Positions 52,022 through 52,776 of a stretch of 52,776 nucleotides of DNA are shown here, one piece after another. This stretch comes from an uncultured Clostridia bacterium (GTDB taxonomy: Bacteria; Bacillota; Clostridia; Christensenellales; CAG-138). The notes beneath the pieces are model-generated. The model did not search any database. It saw nothing but the letters and a program-made list of their open reading frames with translations, and was not told the origin of the DNA. Both the position numbers and the translations under genes were made by a program. Positions within the stretch are counted from its first letter, which is position 1. The number at the start of each line of letters is the position of its first letter. The stretch is taken from NCBI GenBank assembly GCA_946411635.1, contig CAMKES010000014.1, positions 1 to 52,776 on the forward strand. Reading direction: 5' to 3'.

Positions 52022-52660
52022 ATGAAAAAAATAAAGCGTTTATTCTTCCTTATGATAGTTATCGTCTTTTGTATCAGTTGTTCTTTAGATAAGCCGACTG
52101 AGCAGGAGTATTTTCTGGAAGGAGTTACGAACGATTTGGAAGATTCCTTCCTGCATGATAAATCGGCTCGAAGATTGTTTGAAGAAATCGCCATTGAGAG
52201 CATTCGCTTGCTCGGAGATCATTCATCCTGCTATTTCCCATATGAAAACAAAAAAGAAAGCAATTATGAATTCTTTTATTATAACGACTACGAAGACGGC
52301 GGAAAAGCAAAGACGGATGATTCTTTGAGGCTAAATCAGAAAACAATTGAATCGATCAAAGAATTGTTAAGGATCCATCCATTCATCAACATCGGTATGA
52401 TAAATGTACAAGGCTGTCATCCCTGTGTGCAGTTTTCAGCAGTGAAGTCTGCAGAAAAAGGGAATGAGTCGTGCGCTGTCCAGCAGATTCTTTTGTTTAC
52501 GGGAAAAGATGATTTGTACTTTGAAAAAGAAGGCTACAAGAGGATATCCGAAGGCTGGTATTCAAAACAAACCATGCAGGCAATCATTATTTCTGACGAG
52601 GAATGTCAAGGGGACGAATGTCAAGGGGACGGTTCTCTTGACAACTTTTACACACGGTAA
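52022..52660 (+). CDS. AT-rich lipoprotein gene of unknown function
   Basis: The protein is 212 aa. ATG at 52022 has GAAGGAGAAG upstream. A signal with lipobox FCISC (Cys about residue 18) predicts a membrane lipoprotein. The mature part is charged and Tyr-rich, with Cys in GCHPC. No family was recognised. Its base composition is far more AT-rich than the rest of the window, which points to recent transfer. The last residues, ECQGDECQGDGS and beyond, are encoded by the repeat copies at 52604-52643, so the original C-terminus has been replaced. Confidence 0.75.
   Translation: MKKIKRLFFLMIVIVFCISCSLDKPTEQEYFLEGVTNDLEDSFLHDKSARRLFEEIAIESIRLLGDHSSCYFPYENKKESNYEFFYYNDYEDGGKAKTDDSLRLNQKTIESIKELLRIHPFINIGMINVQGCHPCVQFSAVKSAEKGNESCAVQQILLFTGKDDLYFEKEGYKRISEGWYSKQTMQAIIISDEECQGDECQGDGSLDNFYTR
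52604..52643 (+). repeat. REP-like repeat, one partial and one full copy inside the CDS end
   Basis: TGTCAAGGGGACGAA (52604-52618) is followed by a fuller copy with GGGGACGGTTCTCTTGACA (52619-52643). Both lie inside the coding frame of the lipoprotein gene. Confidence 0.88.
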
Positions 52661-52693
52661 TGGCTGAAAATGCCGAAAACAGAGCATTTTTCT

Positions 52694-52720
52694 GTGTCAA
52701 GGGGACGGTTCTCTTGACAC
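52694..52720 (+). repeat. REP-like palindromic repeat, copy 3
   Basis: The 27-bp element has GTGTC and GACAC ends with GGGGACGGTTCT inside. It is opposite in direction to the copy at 51941, so the two bracket the AT-rich gene. Confidence 0.88.
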
Positions 52721-52742
52721 CTTGTGGAATAGGAGAATGACA

Positions 52743-52776
52743 ATGAGAAGTAAGATTGTAGGATTGATGATTCTAT
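52743..52776 (+). CDS. Start of a further gene, cut by the window edge
   Basis: ATG at 52743 is preceded at seven bases by GGAG. The visible residues, MRSKIVGLMIL, are basic then hydrophobic, as in a signal peptide. The in-frame ATG at 52737 is too close to the ribosome site. Nothing more can be said. Confidence 0.5.
   Translation, partial: MRSKIVGLMIL

Overview
The window reads as chromosome from a GC-rich Firmicute, most likely an uncultured gut or rumen Clostridium-class anaerobe (inference). The evidence is the rpmH-rnpA-yidD-yidC-jag-mnmE order, the ireB-yqgF-DUF1292 cluster, tig-clpP-clpX, strong AGGAGG ribosome sites, sigma-A promoters with exact 17-bp spacing and often TATACT or TACAAT -10 boxes, and a histidine degradation route through formiminotransferase and cyclodeaminase. 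No rRNA, tRNA, CRISPR array, prophage or intact transposase was seen.

Layout. 1-730 (-): a four-helix membrane protein with a Pro-Glu repeat tail that runs off the left edge. 1052-5245 (+): a secreted two-domain protein (decayed PIG-L deacetylase plus phosphodiester glycosidase), then yjbQ and pepT. 5340-14440 (-): a full hut operon (hutH, hutU, ftcD, hutI, fchA) behind a consensus promoter with an operator-like dyad, followed by two serpin lipoproteins. 14691-16705 (+): an SAH/MTA-deaminase-like amidohydrolase and a HicB/DinB-like protein. 16830-20874 (+): rpmH to mnmE. 20940-23747 (-): lipid kinase, membrane-anchored propeller-like protein and CvpA-like protein. 23995-27280 (+): tig, clpP, clpX. 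27330-28898 (-): flotillin. 29131-33589: XRE regulator, solitary substrate-binding lipoprotein, ireB, yqgF, DUF1292 and an MFS exporter. 33639-36492: a DUF1295 membrane enzyme, then rpsB-tsf. 36824-42654: cell-surface genes (BspA-like LRR protein, a Cys/His secreted protein, an M15 peptidase). 43205-47330: YegP, a ZIP transporter, an ABC-F protein and YitT. 47499-50048 (-): a zinc/cadmium P1B ATPase and its ArsR regulator, with two matching operators. 50209-51674 (+): thioesterase and threonine aldolase. 52022-52776: an AT-rich lipoprotein gene between inverted copies of a short palindromic repeat, then the start of another gene.

How the parts work together. hutH to fchA would turn histidine into glutamate, ammonia and methenyl-THF. 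The arsR/P1B pair is a self-contained metal efflux module. The housekeeping blocks cover ribosome, membrane insertion and proteostasis.

The most unusual signal is a recurring one: short duplicated 3' ends of genes, some with terminators, lie as debris next to or upstream of the parent-type gene. There are 24 codons plus a terminator related to the LRR protein at 36536-36648, a 194-bp tandem duplication at 42801-43204, and 56-bp copies of the P-type ATPase tail at 47400-47498. Other items worth attention are the ABC-F leader with a tiny uORF and a start codon overlapped by its ribosome site, and the repeat-bounded AT-rich cassette at the right edge.
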